Source: Paenalcaligenes suwonensis
GTDB lineage: Bacteria > Pseudomonadota > Gammaproteobacteria > Burkholderiales > Burkholderiaceae_B
DNA length: 64,000 nt
NCBI RefSeq assembly: GCF_011290505.1
Contig: NZ_JAANPV010000005.1
Coordinates: forward strand, 186,001-250,000
Direction of reading: 5' to 3'
Made by a program: the position numbers and the translations under genes. The notes under the pieces were generated by a model that saw only the letters and a list, made by a program, of their open reading frames with translations, made no database searches and was not told the origin of the DNA. Each line of letters opens with the position of its first letter. Positions within the stretch are counted from its first letter, which is position 1. Below, piece by piece: positions 56,073 through 64,000 of this stretch.

Positions 56073-57242
56073 ATGACTACACAATCTTCGCAACGTAAAC
56101 GCTTGCTAACCGGCATCACCACGGTTTTTGTCCTGATAGGAATTGCTTATGCCGTGTGGGCACTCTTTCTGGCTGGTAATACCGAAACCACTGAAGACGC
56201 CTACGTACATGGCAACATGGTGCAAATATCCGCTAGACAGCCCGGAACAGTACAAGCCATTTTGGCCGACGATACGGATATGGTGGAACAAGGCGCTGCA
56301 CTGATAGAGCTAGACCCTACTGACGTAAACATCGCCATGCAGCAAGCCGAAGCACAGTTGGCGCAAAGCGTACGTAAAACACGCACAGTATTTGCACAAA
56401 ACGATGCCTTAGCTGCCGACGTACAAGTACAAGAGGCCGAAGCTCGCCAAGCAAAAGTCACGCTTGAAAAAGCGGAAAACGACTTAAAACGTCGCCAAAG
56501 CTTGCGCAAAATTGGTGGAGTAAGCGGGGAAGAAATCCTGCACGCTGAAGCTACCGTTAAAACAGCACGTAGCGCCTTAAACAAAGCAGAAGCAGCAGTA
56601 CAAGCAGCCAAAGCCCGTTTAAACACCAACCTCGCGTTAACAGCGGGCACCACGGTAGAAAACCATCCTGACGTACAGTTAGCCGCCGACAACTTCCGCA
56701 ACGCGTGGTTAGCCACTACCCGTACTCGTGTAGATGCTCCGGCTAGTGGCATGGTGGCACAACGCTCTGTACAAGTAGGCCAACATATAGCGGCTGGCAC
56801 CACCTTAATGTCAGTCGTTCCGTTGGATCAGTTGTGGGTGGAAGCCAACTTCAAAGAGAACCAACTCAAAGACATGCGCGCTGGTCAGAAAGTGGTCTTG
56901 AACGCTGACTTCTACGGTTCTTCTGTGCAATATCACGGTGTGGTTGAAAACCTAGCCGCGGGTACGGGTAGCGCCTTCTCCTTACTACCTGCGCAAAATG
57001 CTAGCGGCAACTGGATTAAGGTTGTGCAACGCTTGCCAGTACGTATCCGCCTAGACCCTAAAGAGCTACAAGAACACCCGCTGCGCATTGGTTTATCCAT
57101 GCACGTCACTGTTGACCTAGACAGCGAACCGCAAACCCTCAGTGCCGGTGCCCCCCACTTGAGCACCGATATTTACCAACAGGCTAACCAAGCCGTTGAG
57201 CAGCGCATCGCTGAGATCATTCAGGCCAATCTTGCATCATGA
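56073..57242 (+). CDS. emrA: EmrA-type membrane fusion protein
   Basis: The periplasmic adaptor of a tripartite drug pump. The 389 residues have one N-terminal membrane helix (about 12-33, ITTVFVLIGIAYAVWALFLA), a lipoyl-like start (TTEDAYVHGNMVQISARQPG), a long coiled-coil hairpin (about 90-205) and the beta-barrel segment DQLWVEANFKENQLKDMRAG. It is 30 bases after the outer membrane gene and overlaps emrB by 4 bases. Confidence 0.95.
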   Translation: MTTQSSQRKRLLTGITTVFVLIGIAYAVWALFLAGNTETTEDAYVHGNMVQISARQPGTVQAILADDTDMVEQGAALIELDPTDVNIAMQQAEAQLAQSVRKTRTVFAQNDALAADVQVQEAEARQAKVTLEKAENDLKRRQSLRKIGGVSGEEILHAEATVKTARSALNKAEAAVQAAKARLNTNLALTAGTTVENHPDVQLAADNFRNAWLATTRTRVDAPASGMVAQRSVQVGQHIAAGTTLMSVVPLDQLWVEANFKENQLKDMRAGQKVVLNADFYGSSVQYHGVVENLAAGTGSAFSLLPAQNASGNWIKVVQRLPVRIRLDPKELQEHPLRIGLSMHVTVDLDSEPQTLSAGAPHLSTDIYQQANQAVEQRIAEIIQANLAS

Positions 57243-58822
57243 GTGACGCCACACTAGAGCAAAAACCGGCAGAAGGCCCCATCATCTACCCGCCACTGCA
57301 AGGCCGTGCGCGGGTAATGGGTACCATCGCCTTGTCTGCAGCCGTGTTCATGAACGTGCTGGACTCCTCTATCGCCAACGTGTCTATTCCGACCATCGCG
57401 GGCGATTTGGGGGTGAGTAGCACGCAAGGCACATGGGTCATTACCTCCTTCGCGGTGGCGAATGCTATTACCGTGCCACTGACCGGGTGGCTTACCCAGC
57501 GCTTTGGCCAAGTGCGCTTGTTCACCTTATCTGTGCTGCTGTTTGTACTAACCTCGTGGCTGTGCGGTTTTGCCTGGTCATTAGAATCGCTAGTATTGTT
57601 CAGGGTATTACAAGGCGCCGTCGCTGGCCCTATGATCCCGTTATCTCAAGCCTTGATGCTGGGGAGCTACCCCCGCGATAAGGCGGGTTTTGCCCTTGCC
57701 ATGTGGTCGATGACCATTTTGGTGGGGCCTATTGCTGGCCCACTGCTTGGGGGCTGGATTTCCGATAACTACACATGGCCGTGGATTTTCTATATCAACG
57801 TTCCCATTGGCTTGTTAGCCGGCTGGGCGGCATGGCAAATCTACAATGAGCGCGAATCCAGACGCCGTGAACTGCCTATCGACACCATAGGCCTAGCCCT
57901 GCTAATTGTTTGGGTAGGTGCGCTACAGATCTTACTGGACAAAGGTAAAGAGCTAGATTGGTTTGCTAGCCCCTTTATTGTGATTTTAGCGGTGGTTACG
58001 GTTGTCGCCTTTGTGTACTTCCTGATTTGGGAGCTCACGGCCAAACACCCTATTGTGGATTTAACGCTGTTTAAAGAACGTAACTTCACAGCAGGCGTAC
58101 TGTCGGTATCCATTGCCTACGGTGTATTTTTTGGTTCCGTCGTGCTGATGCCGCTATGGCTGCAAAGCACCATGGGCTATACCGCCACCTGGGCGGGGAT
58201 CGCATTAGCACCAGTAGGGATTTTAGCCATCGTGCTTTCCCCTATTGTTGGCAAACTACTGGGTAAACACGATCCTAGGGTATTAGCCACCTTCGCTTTT
58301 CTGGTGTTCTCGCTGACCAGCTACATACGTTCACGCTTCAATACCGATGTGGATATCTTGTCCATCATGCTGCCCACCTTTATTCAAGGGGCTGCCATGG
58401 CGACATTCTTTATTCCACTCACCACCATTACCTTGTCAGGCTTAGCCCCAGAACGCGTACCAGGGGCTGCGGGCTTGTCTAACTTTGCGCGTTTATTGGC
58501 AGGTGCTTTTGGTACGTCTATTACCACCACCGCGTGGGATGACCGTGCCAGCATGCATCATGCCCACCTTACCGAAATAGCTAGACCAGGTGAACCTGCA
58601 TTTGATTATGTGATGCAAACCGTGCGTAATCAGGGCTTTACACAGCAACAAGGGGCCGAAATGGTGAACCGCATTATTGAGCAACAAGCGCATACCATGT
58701 CGGTCACGGATATATTCTTAGCATCGTCCGTGATCTTCCTCTTACTCTTGGGCTTGGTCTGGATTGCGAAACCCATCAAACCTAGTGCCGATAGTCCCAA
58801 ACCTCCAGCGGATGCACATTAA
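57239..58822 (+). CDS. emrB: EmrB-type MFS drug exporter
   Basis: A 527-residue, 14-helix DHA2-family major facilitator. It shows the DHA2 motif LDSSIANVSIPTIAGDLGVS, the motif A-type loop WLTQRFGQVRLF and a motif C-like GPIAGPLLGGWISDNYTW. With the adaptor and the outer membrane protein it completes a full tripartite exporter under the upstream MarR regulator. Confidence 0.96.
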   Translation: MSDATLEQKPAEGPIIYPPLQGRARVMGTIALSAAVFMNVLDSSIANVSIPTIAGDLGVSSTQGTWVITSFAVANAITVPLTGWLTQRFGQVRLFTLSVLLFVLTSWLCGFAWSLESLVLFRVLQGAVAGPMIPLSQALMLGSYPRDKAGFALAMWSMTILVGPIAGPLLGGWISDNYTWPWIFYINVPIGLLAGWAAWQIYNERESRRRELPIDTIGLALLIVWVGALQILLDKGKELDWFASPFIVILAVVTVVAFVYFLIWELTAKHPIVDLTLFKERNFTAGVLSVSIAYGVFFGSVVLMPLWLQSTMGYTATWAGIALAPVGILAIVLSPIVGKLLGKHDPRVLATFAFLVFSLTSYIRSRFNTDVDILSIMLPTFIQGAAMATFFIPLTTITLSGLAPERVPGAAGLSNFARLLAGAFGTSITTTAWDDRASMHHAHLTEIARPGEPAFDYVMQTVRNQGFTQQQGAEMVNRIIEQQAHTMSVTDIFLASSVIFLLLLGLVWIAKPIKPSADSPKPPADAH

Positions 58823-58829
58823 AAAACAC

Positions 58830-58859
58830 TTGCATAATATCTGAAACAGATGCTATAGT
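58830..58859 (+). promoter_or_regulatory. Promoter of tRNA-Asn
   Basis: A -35 box TTGCAT and a -10 box TATAGT separated by 18 bases end 10 bases before the tRNA. It lies just past the emrB stop. Confidence 0.65.
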
Positions 58860-58869
58860 TACTTTCTAT

Positions 58870-58945
58870 TCCCTGATAGCTCAGTCGGTAGAGCGACGGA
58901 CTGTTAATCCGCAGGTCGCAGGTTCGAGCCCTGCTCGGGGAGCCA
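58870..58945 (+). tRNA. asnT: tRNA-Asn (GTT)
   Basis: A 76-base tRNA with encoded CCA. Acceptor arm TCCCTGA pairs with TCGGGGA (one G-T pair); D arm AGCTCAGTCGGTAGAGC; anticodon loop CTGTTAA with anticodon GTT (Asn); T arm GCAGGTTCGAGCCCTGC. All arms fold as expected. Confidence 0.97.
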
Positions 58946-58950
58946 AATTT

Positions 58951-58984
58951 AAAAAGCCCAACTATTTTTTAGTTGGGCTTTTTT
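58951..58984 (+). terminator. Intrinsic terminator after tRNA-Asn
   Basis: A 10-base stem (aagcccaact/agttgggctt) with an AT-rich 6-base loop and runs of A before and T after. It also serves the convergent transporter gene that ends at 58989. Confidence 0.92.
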
Positions 58985-58988
58985 CTTT

Positions 58989-59897
58989 TTAGCGTCCTAC
59001 TACTCGCGCGGAAGTACGGTGAAAAATTCTACCGCGCCACGTTTGGGCAATAAACACCCCTAACAAAGCAATACCGCCACCCAGCAGGTGATAGGTTTTA
59101 AGCTGCTCATCCAGCAGCACAATCGCTAGCCCTGCGGTCATGACTGGCAATAAGTTCATAAACACACTGCAACGATTTGGCCCCAAATGCTCTATACCTT
59201 TAATCCAAAAGAAAGGCAGCACCACAGAGGCTAAGATACCGGCATACAAAATAAGCGGCACTGTGGAAGCATCTAATACGGCTTGCCCGGTAGGTACCCA
59301 CAAAAACAGAGGAAGCATAAACACCAAGGCCGAGATAGCTTGCATATACGTAGACTGCCATGCCGGCACCGCTATTTTCCACTTACGTAATAACACGCTA
59401 TAAAACGCATAGCTTAATGCGGCGGTTAGCATCAACACATCACCCAAACGGTAATTACCTTTAATCAGTTCCAACGGCGCACCACCACTAATTAAATACG
59501 CCGTTCCCCACAGCGCTATACCACCACCTAACACCATCCCTATCGTGGGATACTCCCTTAACACCAGCGAACTGACCAACATGGTTAACAACGGCGTTAA
59601 GGCCGTAATAATGGCCATATTGGTGGCAGTAGACGTGTCGGCCGCCCAGTACGACAAACACTGGTAAAACGCCATACTGAGAAAGCCCAGAAACATCAAC
59701 TTAGGCCAATACTGCTTAATCACAGCACGATTTTTCCACGCGGGGGCCGCGATAAACACACTCATAATGCTGATCGCTAGCGCCAACCTATAGAAGGTAA
59801 TCGCCAATGGCGAAATGGCCCCCGACGCCATTTTCGACACCACCACATTGCCCGCCCAAATCGCAATGGCTAAAAAGGGAAACAACAAAAATCGCAT
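58989..59897 (-). CDS. EamA-family (DMT) transporter
   Basis: A 302-residue, ten-helix transporter with two EamA domains (AIWAGNVVVSKMASGAISPL; LSYAFYSVLLRKWKIAVPAW). The ATG MRFLLFPFLAIAIWAG is preceded by GAGAACGAG, which decides it over a start 72 bases upstream. It diverges from the AraC regulator across a short gap, and that regulator may control it. Substrate unknown. Confidence 0.9.
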   Translation of the reverse strand: MRFLLFPFLAIAIWAGNVVVSKMASGAISPLAITFYRLALAISIMSVFIAAPAWKNRAVIKQYWPKLMFLGFLSMAFYQCLSYWAADTSTATNMAIITALTPLLTMLVSSLVLREYPTIGMVLGGGIALWGTAYLISGGAPLELIKGNYRLGDVLMLTAALSYAFYSVLLRKWKIAVPAWQSTYMQAISALVFMLPLFLWVPTGQAVLDASTVPLILYAGILASVVLPFFWIKGIEHLGPNRCSVFMNLLPVMTAGLAIVLLDEQLKTYHLLGGGIALLGVFIAQTWRGRIFHRTSARVVGR

Positions 59898-59991
59898 GCT
59901 CGTTCTCTGCACAGAAAAAAATCTTATAGTGCTGCAAGCCGCAAAGACTGTATTAAGATAATGAGGCATCCGTTATCGCAAAAAAGACATT

Positions 59992-60762
59992 GTGAGCGTA
60001 GACCCTTTAGTACACCTTCCCTCCGAAACGGCTGCTAGACCCATCACAGGTTTAGCCGTGGAATACCCGCACGCCCACGTTATTGCTGCGCATGCGCATA
60101 CGCGGTCGCAATTTCTTTATGCTACTAAGGGCGTGATGGTGGTGGAAACCAGCGATGGCCGTTGGGTAGTACCACCTACGCGTGGCGTATGGTTACTGGC
60201 CGACGTAAAGCACTCTGTGCGCATGAGTGGTGCCGTTAGTATGCGCACCCTGTTTATAGACCCAGATGCCGCCCCTAATCTGCCGGATAAGGACTGCGTA
60301 CTCAATGTCTCACCCCTACTTCGTGAGCTGATGCTAGAGGCGTCTCAGATCCCTCTTGATTACGATATAGACAGCCGTGATGGCCGCCTAATGCGCCTGA
60401 TACTCGATGAGCTGCAAACCCTGCCCATTTTGCCCTTTTATCTACCGTGGCCTAATGACAAACGCCTAAAACGTGTCTGCGAGCATGTCGCCCAACAACC
60501 AGACTCCACCACCACCGCTGAACAATGGGCAGAGAAACTAGCCATGAGCACCAAAACCTTTCATCGCCACTTTAGGCATCACACTGGCATTACTTTTGGA
60601 CAATGGCGTCAGTTAGCACGCCTACTGCTTTCACTGGAAAGCTTGGCAAAAGGCACACCTATTGTGCAAGTGGCGTTAGAGCACGGCTACAACAGCCAAA
60701 GCGCTTACACCGCCATGTTTAAACGGCACTTTGGAATAACCCCGTCGGCCTTCTACCAATAA
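59992..60762 (+). CDS. AraC-family regulator
   Basis: A 256-residue regulator with an N-terminal cupin-like domain (HAHVIAAHAHTRSQFLYATK, VPPTRGVWLLADVKHSV) and a C-terminal AraC HTH domain (KTFHRHFRHHTGITFGQWRQ, VALEHGYNSQSAYTAMFKRH with FGITPSAF). It starts at a GTG. Position suggests control of the divergent EamA gene. Confidence 0.92.
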   Translation: MSVDPLVHLPSETAARPITGLAVEYPHAHVIAAHAHTRSQFLYATKGVMVVETSDGRWVVPPTRGVWLLADVKHSVRMSGAVSMRTLFIDPDAAPNLPDKDCVLNVSPLLRELMLEASQIPLDYDIDSRDGRLMRLILDELQTLPILPFYLPWPNDKRLKRVCEHVAQQPDSTTTAEQWAEKLAMSTKTFHRHFRHHTGITFGQWRQLARLLLSLESLAKGTPIVQVALEHGYNSQSAYTAMFKRHFGITPSAFYQ

Positions 60763-60785
60763 TGTTCGCGTACTGCGCCATGCAA

Positions 60786-60818
60786 AAAGCCCAGTTACGT
60801 TCACACGCACCGGGCTTT
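60786..60818. terminator. Possible terminator between AraC and TetR genes
   Basis: A 7-base stem (aaagccc/gggcttt) with a loop of about 19 bases between the stops of the convergent AraC and TetR genes. The loop is long and the T run short, so activity is doubtful. Confidence 0.4.
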
Positions 60819-60846
60819 GCTACACCTGCATAGACCTACCTATGGC

Positions 60847-61482
60847 CTACGGTAAACTGGGTTTTCGTCCGTACGCGTCACGCAGCAAACGCTCAAAGGC
60901 TTCGTACATCATTTGCAGACGTTGGAACGTACCTGCATCACGGGTAATGGGGTCTGCACTGTTGGCGATTTCCACCAACAATAGCGACACCGTTTCTACG
61001 GGTGTATCTGCACACAACTCGCCGCGCGCCACCGCCTGATGCATGCCCGAAAACACCGAAGCCTGTAACTCTTTGGTGTAGCGCGTGACCGCCTCACGCG
61101 CCAACGGGGTAATTTGATCGCGTTCAGAACGCATACGCGCAATCAAACTCCACGGATGCGCCGTATTACCAGAAGGATTGAATATCAAATAGCGCGAACG
61201 ATTAAATTGCATACTTTGCTGTATTTTTTCGCTTAAATCGTTCTCTGACAGCCAAATTTGATCAAAATGCCCTATCGTACGTTGGCAGTACTCTACCGTC
61301 ACTTCCTCTATAAGTTGGTGTTTATGGCGATAGTGATAATGCACATTACCACGCGTGCAACCAAGCTCTTCGGCAATCTGCTGAAACCTAAAACCCGCAC
61401 TTCCGTGCGCGATCAGCATACGCGTAGCCTCTTGTTTGATGCGCTCTTTCATGGAAAGCATTTCGTTCAAGTCTTTTTTCAT
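60847..61482 (-). CDS. TetR-family regulator
   Basis: A 211-residue TetR-type regulator. The HTH (HGSAGFRFQQIAEELGCTRG, NVHYHYRHKHQLIEEV) is clear; the ligand domain is unassigned. Located 33 bases downstream of the SDR gene and transcribed with it, so it is probably the regulator of that operon. Confidence 0.9.
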   Translation of the reverse strand: MKKDLNEMLSMKERIKQEATRMLIAHGSAGFRFQQIAEELGCTRGNVHYHYRHKHQLIEEVTVEYCQRTIGHFDQIWLSENDLSEKIQQSMQFNRSRYLIFNPSGNTAHPWSLIARMRSERDQITPLAREAVTRYTKELQASVFSGMHQAVARGELCADTPVETVSLLLVEIANSADPITRDAGTFQRLQMMYEAFERLLRDAYGRKPSLP

Positions 61483-61515
61483 GCCTATAAATTAACCAAT
61501 CCCTATCAACATACA

Positions 61516-62280
61516 TTACGCTGCAGTTAAACCACCGTCAGCCACCAATACCGACCCGATACTAAAGGACGAATCCGCTGACGCCAAAAACAAAATCGCC
61601 TTGGCAATTTCTTCGGGTTGTCCCAAACGCATCACCGGTTGCCTTGCAGAAAGCTGTTGCAACAAGGCTTGTGGATCATCTGCTTTGGCGAGCATATCAG
61701 TAAAGTACGGCGATTGTACTGTGCCTGGCGCCACACAATTAATCCGAATATTCTCTGCCGCATGATCCAATGCCATGGCACGCGTTAGCGCAATCACAGC
61801 ACCTTTGGACGCACAATACGCCGCCCTATCTCGCAAGCCTACTAGCCCTGCCACCGAAGCGGTATTCACAATAACCCCGCCCCCTTGTTCACGCATTAGC
61901 GGGATAGCGTATTTACACCCGAAGAACACACCATCCACATTCACCCGCATGATCCGTGCCCAGTCTTCCTCTGAGGTGTGCTCTACGGTGCTTGCCAGCC
62001 CAAAACCTGCATTGTTCACCAACACATCCACACGCCCGAACTGCTCATGCGTGCTGTGCAGTAGCTGCTGCACAGAACTGGAGTCCGCCACGTCTACGGG
62101 CATCGCCACTGCATAGGATCCCGCACGAACAGGCAATGCTTGAGCCACTTGTTGTGCGGCGGCTTCGTCCTTATCGGCCACCACCACACTCGCCCCTTCA
62201 GCGGCGAAAAGCTGTGCAGTGGCAGCACCTATACCTGATGCCGCCCCAGTGATGACAGCGACTTTATGCTGCAATTTCAT
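61516..62280 (-). CDS. Short-chain dehydrogenase/reductase
   Basis: A 254-residue classical SDR. It has the cofactor motif TGAASGIG, VDVLVNNAG and the catalytic tetrad segments (VNTASVAG with Ser; AAYCASKGAVIAL with Tyr-x-x-x-Lys). Substrate unknown. Located 9 bases downstream of the aspartate dehydrogenase gene in the same operon; it may reduce an oxo intermediate in the same pathway. Confidence 0.93.
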   Translation of the reverse strand: MKLQHKVAVITGAASGIGAATAQLFAAEGASVVVADKDEAAAQQVAQALPVRAGSYAVAMPVDVADSSSVQQLLHSTHEQFGRVDVLVNNAGFGLASTVEHTSEEDWARIMRVNVDGVFFGCKYAIPLMREQGGGVIVNTASVAGLVGLRDRAAYCASKGAVIALTRAMALDHAAENIRINCVAPGTVQSPYFTDMLAKADDPQALLQQLSARQPVMRLGQPEEIAKAILFLASADSSFSIGSVLVADGGLTAA

Positions 62281-62289
62281 CGCCTACTC

Positions 62290-63091
62290 CTAGCGTACTT
62301 TCATCACAGAAAACTCACGCTGCACCACGCTGGCAATACTTTGCGCCACCACCCATGAGGACTTGGGATTAGAAGGCGAAGGAGTATTACTCAGCACCAA
62401 ACGCATACTGCCAAACTGGCTAGTAATCTGTATCACGTGCTGATTTTGGGTAAGCGTAGGATCAACCACCACTTTGACTTTGGTTTTCTGCATTCCCACG
62501 CCTGCCAACGCCAAGGTTGCCGCAACGTTTAGGTTTTTGGGATAACGTTGCGCTGCCTCAGCCGCATTCCCCTCAAACAACAGCAAGTCTTCCGTAACCG
62601 TTTCCGCCGCTATGTTCAATTCGGCTAACTCTGGCAACCATGCCGCCACGGGCTTACGCGACTCATACACCACCTGTAAGTCGGGCGCATGGCGTACAGA
62701 TTGAAATAACCAACCCGCCAATAGCACCAGAAGGCAGCAGTATTTGTGACCCGTGTAGCTCGGCTACATGAATTAGCTCGTCCACCAAGTCGGCATCGGT
62801 TAAGGCACCTATAGAGGTAATCACCACCGAAATACCTAAGGTCAAACACGTAGGTATATACGCGCTCACGGCCGCCTGCGCCGCCGCTTCGATGATCAAC
62901 TGCGGCTTAAACGCCAGCAACTCATCTAGCGACGCACACTCAATGACGCCTTCAGGTAAATCCACCTGAAGCGGATCTGGTCGTCTAAGTACCAGCAACT
63001 TCGTTTGGTGTACGTTAAACAAAGGCTGCAATGTTTTAAAAACATCTTGGCCTATCGCACCGAAGCCGATAAACGCAACGCTATTTATCAT
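62290..63091 (-). pseudogene. nadX: L-aspartate dehydrogenase-like, broken by a frameshift
   Basis: An NAD(P)-binding aspartate dehydrogenase family gene. The 5' part (MINSVAFIGFGAIGQDVFKT, up to LLPSGAIGG) and the 3' part (LFQSVRHAPDLQVVYESRKP, YPKNLNVAATLALAGVGMQK, LSNTPSPSNPKSSWVV) together cover the whole family length (about 267 residues), but they are in different frames; the break is near 62705-62722, right after GAIGG. Adding two bases or deleting one would restore the frame. The 3' end of the gene overlaps nothing; its 5' end overlaps the hydrolase by 11 bases. Real lesion or sequencing error cannot be told here. Confidence 0.85.
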
Positions 63092-63884
63092 GTGTAAACC
63101 TCGAGAACCAACTCAATAAAGTATCGTTATAACTATGTGACAAGGTGATAGGAAAAAAATGTCCGCCCCGTACCCACTGGGTTAAGACAGAACCTGCAAG
63201 TAGAGTCTTCAGCTCTTGTTGTAATGCATGCGGTACCACGGCATCGTCTTCGGCACTTAAAATCAAACTCGGTACAGACAAGGCCGCTGCTTGATCTCTG
63301 CCATCAAACTGCAATAGCGCTGCAATGCGTTCCTGCACGGTTTGAATATGCTGTGATTCCCACTTTTTCCCTGCTGCTACTAAGGCGTCGTGTTCCCATA
63401 TCCATTCTGCGGGATACGATAAATACACGCCTTGCTGCTCGTAACACTGCGGGTCTAGACGCAATAGCTGCGCCCGTAGCGCAAACAACTGCTGCATATA
63501 CGCATTAGGCCCAGCCCATGTCGCCCCCAATACCAGTGAGCGCACTTTTTCTGGCTGATCAAAGGCCAACTGCTGTGCAATGCAACCGCCGGTAGAGTGG
63601 CCCACTACATGCGCCCGCTCTACCCCGCAATGTTGTAATAACTGATGAAAATCGTCGGCTAACTGAGCAATGCTCACGGCAGCCGTACCACGCTCAGACT
63701 GACCAATACCCCGTTGATCCATGCGGATCACCTGATAGCCTTGGGCTGTCAGCGTAGCGCTGACGCCTTTCCAAAATGCCGCACTGCCACCTAAACCACT
63801 CATGAGCAGAACTGCTGTGCCTTCCCCCTCACGCTCAAACGCTAAGGTTGCACCATCCACATTCGACATAAAGTAAGACGTCAT
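63081..63884 (-). CDS. Alpha/beta-fold hydrolase
   Basis: A 267-residue alpha/beta hydrolase. The nucleophile elbow GHSTGG (in HVVGHSTGGCIAQQ) is visible, as are the oxyanion loop near MSGLGGSAAFW, an Asp in LSAEDDAVVP and a C-terminal His (VRGGHFF). It resembles enol-lactone or ester hydrolases of catabolic pathways, such as the PcaD group, but the substrate is unknown. It overlaps the aspartate dehydrogenase gene by 11 bases. Confidence 0.88.
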   Translation of the reverse strand: MTSYFMSNVDGATLAFEREGEGTAVLLMSGLGGSAAFWKGVSATLTAQGYQVIRMDQRGIGQSERGTAAVSIAQLADDFHQLLQHCGVERAHVVGHSTGGCIAQQLAFDQPEKVRSLVLGATWAGPNAYMQQLFALRAQLLRLDPQCYEQQGVYLSYPAEWIWEHDALVAAGKKWESQHIQTVQERIAALLQFDGRDQAAALSVPSLILSAEDDAVVPHALQQELKTLLAGSVLTQWVRGGHFFPITLSHSYNDTLLSWFSRFTHDK

Positions 63885-63898
63885 GGCTACCGTTCCTA

Positions 63899-64000
63899 TT
63901 ACTGCTGACGTGCTTCTTCGATCTGACGCAAGAACTCTTCACCACCGGGCGAGCCTTGCATAATGCGTGGCCAGCCAGCACGTGCTTTTTCTTTAAACGC
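63899..64000 (-). CDS. C-terminal end of an unidentified gene (cut by window edge)
   Basis: An open minus-strand frame of 33 codons plus stop runs in from the window edge (GWPRIMQGSPGGEEFLRQIE, then EARQQ, stop). It ends 14 bases before the hydrolase start and is likely the next upstream gene of the same operon. I do not recognise the family from this short tail. Confidence 0.55.
   Translation of the reverse strand, partial: AFKEKARAGWPRIMQGSPGGEEFLRQIEEARQQ

Noticed and set aside
58870-64000. Genomic island at the tRNA-Asn gene
   Set aside because: No integrase and no repeat of the tRNA 3' end are seen downstream; genes look like ordinary chromosomal genes.

Overview
The window is a chromosomal segment of a betaproteobacterium, most likely Burkholderiales/Alcaligenaceae. 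This is inferred from the FlhDC-controlled flagellar regulon, the order flhDC-motAB-cheAW-mcp-cheRBYZ-flhBAF, CheZ next to CheY, and moderate GC. No database search was run. About 44 kb is one flagellar and chemotaxis supercluster.

Layout: (1) 1-10974, plus strand: fliF (5' end outside the window), fliGHIJK, fliLMNOPQR, giving the MS ring, C ring, ATPase complex, hook-length ruler and export gate. (2) 10979-15530, minus strand: a DEDDh exonuclease overlapping a cNMP/CBS/DUF294 protein, then a small lipoprotein and a methyl-accepting chemotaxis protein. (3) 15597-25886, minus strand: flgBCDEFGHIJ and flgKL (rod, hook, L/P rings, hook-filament junction); flgH carries a frameshift. (4) 26058-27630, plus strand: flgA, flgM, flgN. 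(5) 27634-43862, minus strand: flhD, flhC, motA, motB, cheA, cheW, a second chemoreceptor, cheR, cheB, cheY, cheZ, flhB, flhA and an unusually long flhF. FlhDC heads this block as the master regulator. Sigma-28-like promoter matches sit before flgMN and flgKL. The fliA, filament (fliC, fliD) and flhG genes are not in the window.

After an AT-rich 0.5 kb leader between flhD and glpK, the rest is ordinary accessory chromosome: glpK, a TM2-domain protein, a 570 bp non-coding stretch with three copies of a palindromic repeat, a SulP anion transporter, a Zn/Cd/Pb P-type ATPase with a divergent MerR-type regulator and a recognisable operator, a two-gene YeeE/YedE sulfur transporter behind an AT-rich palindromic promoter, SirB2, an EamA exporter, a MarR-linked tripartite drug pump (NodT-type outer membrane protein, EmrA, EmrB), tRNA-Asn, a second EamA exporter, an AraC regulator, and a minus-strand operon (TetR regulator, SDR, frameshifted aspartate dehydrogenase, alpha/beta hydrolase and a cut-off gene) that looks catabolic.

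The items most worth a second look are the repeat family at 46.5-46.9 kb, the pseudo-nucleotidyltransferase plus exonuclease pair, the 400-residue extension of FlhF, and the two frame breaks (flgH and the aspartate dehydrogenase gene), which are either real lesions or sequencing indels. I found no clearly new multi-gene system; most of the window is well-known machinery.
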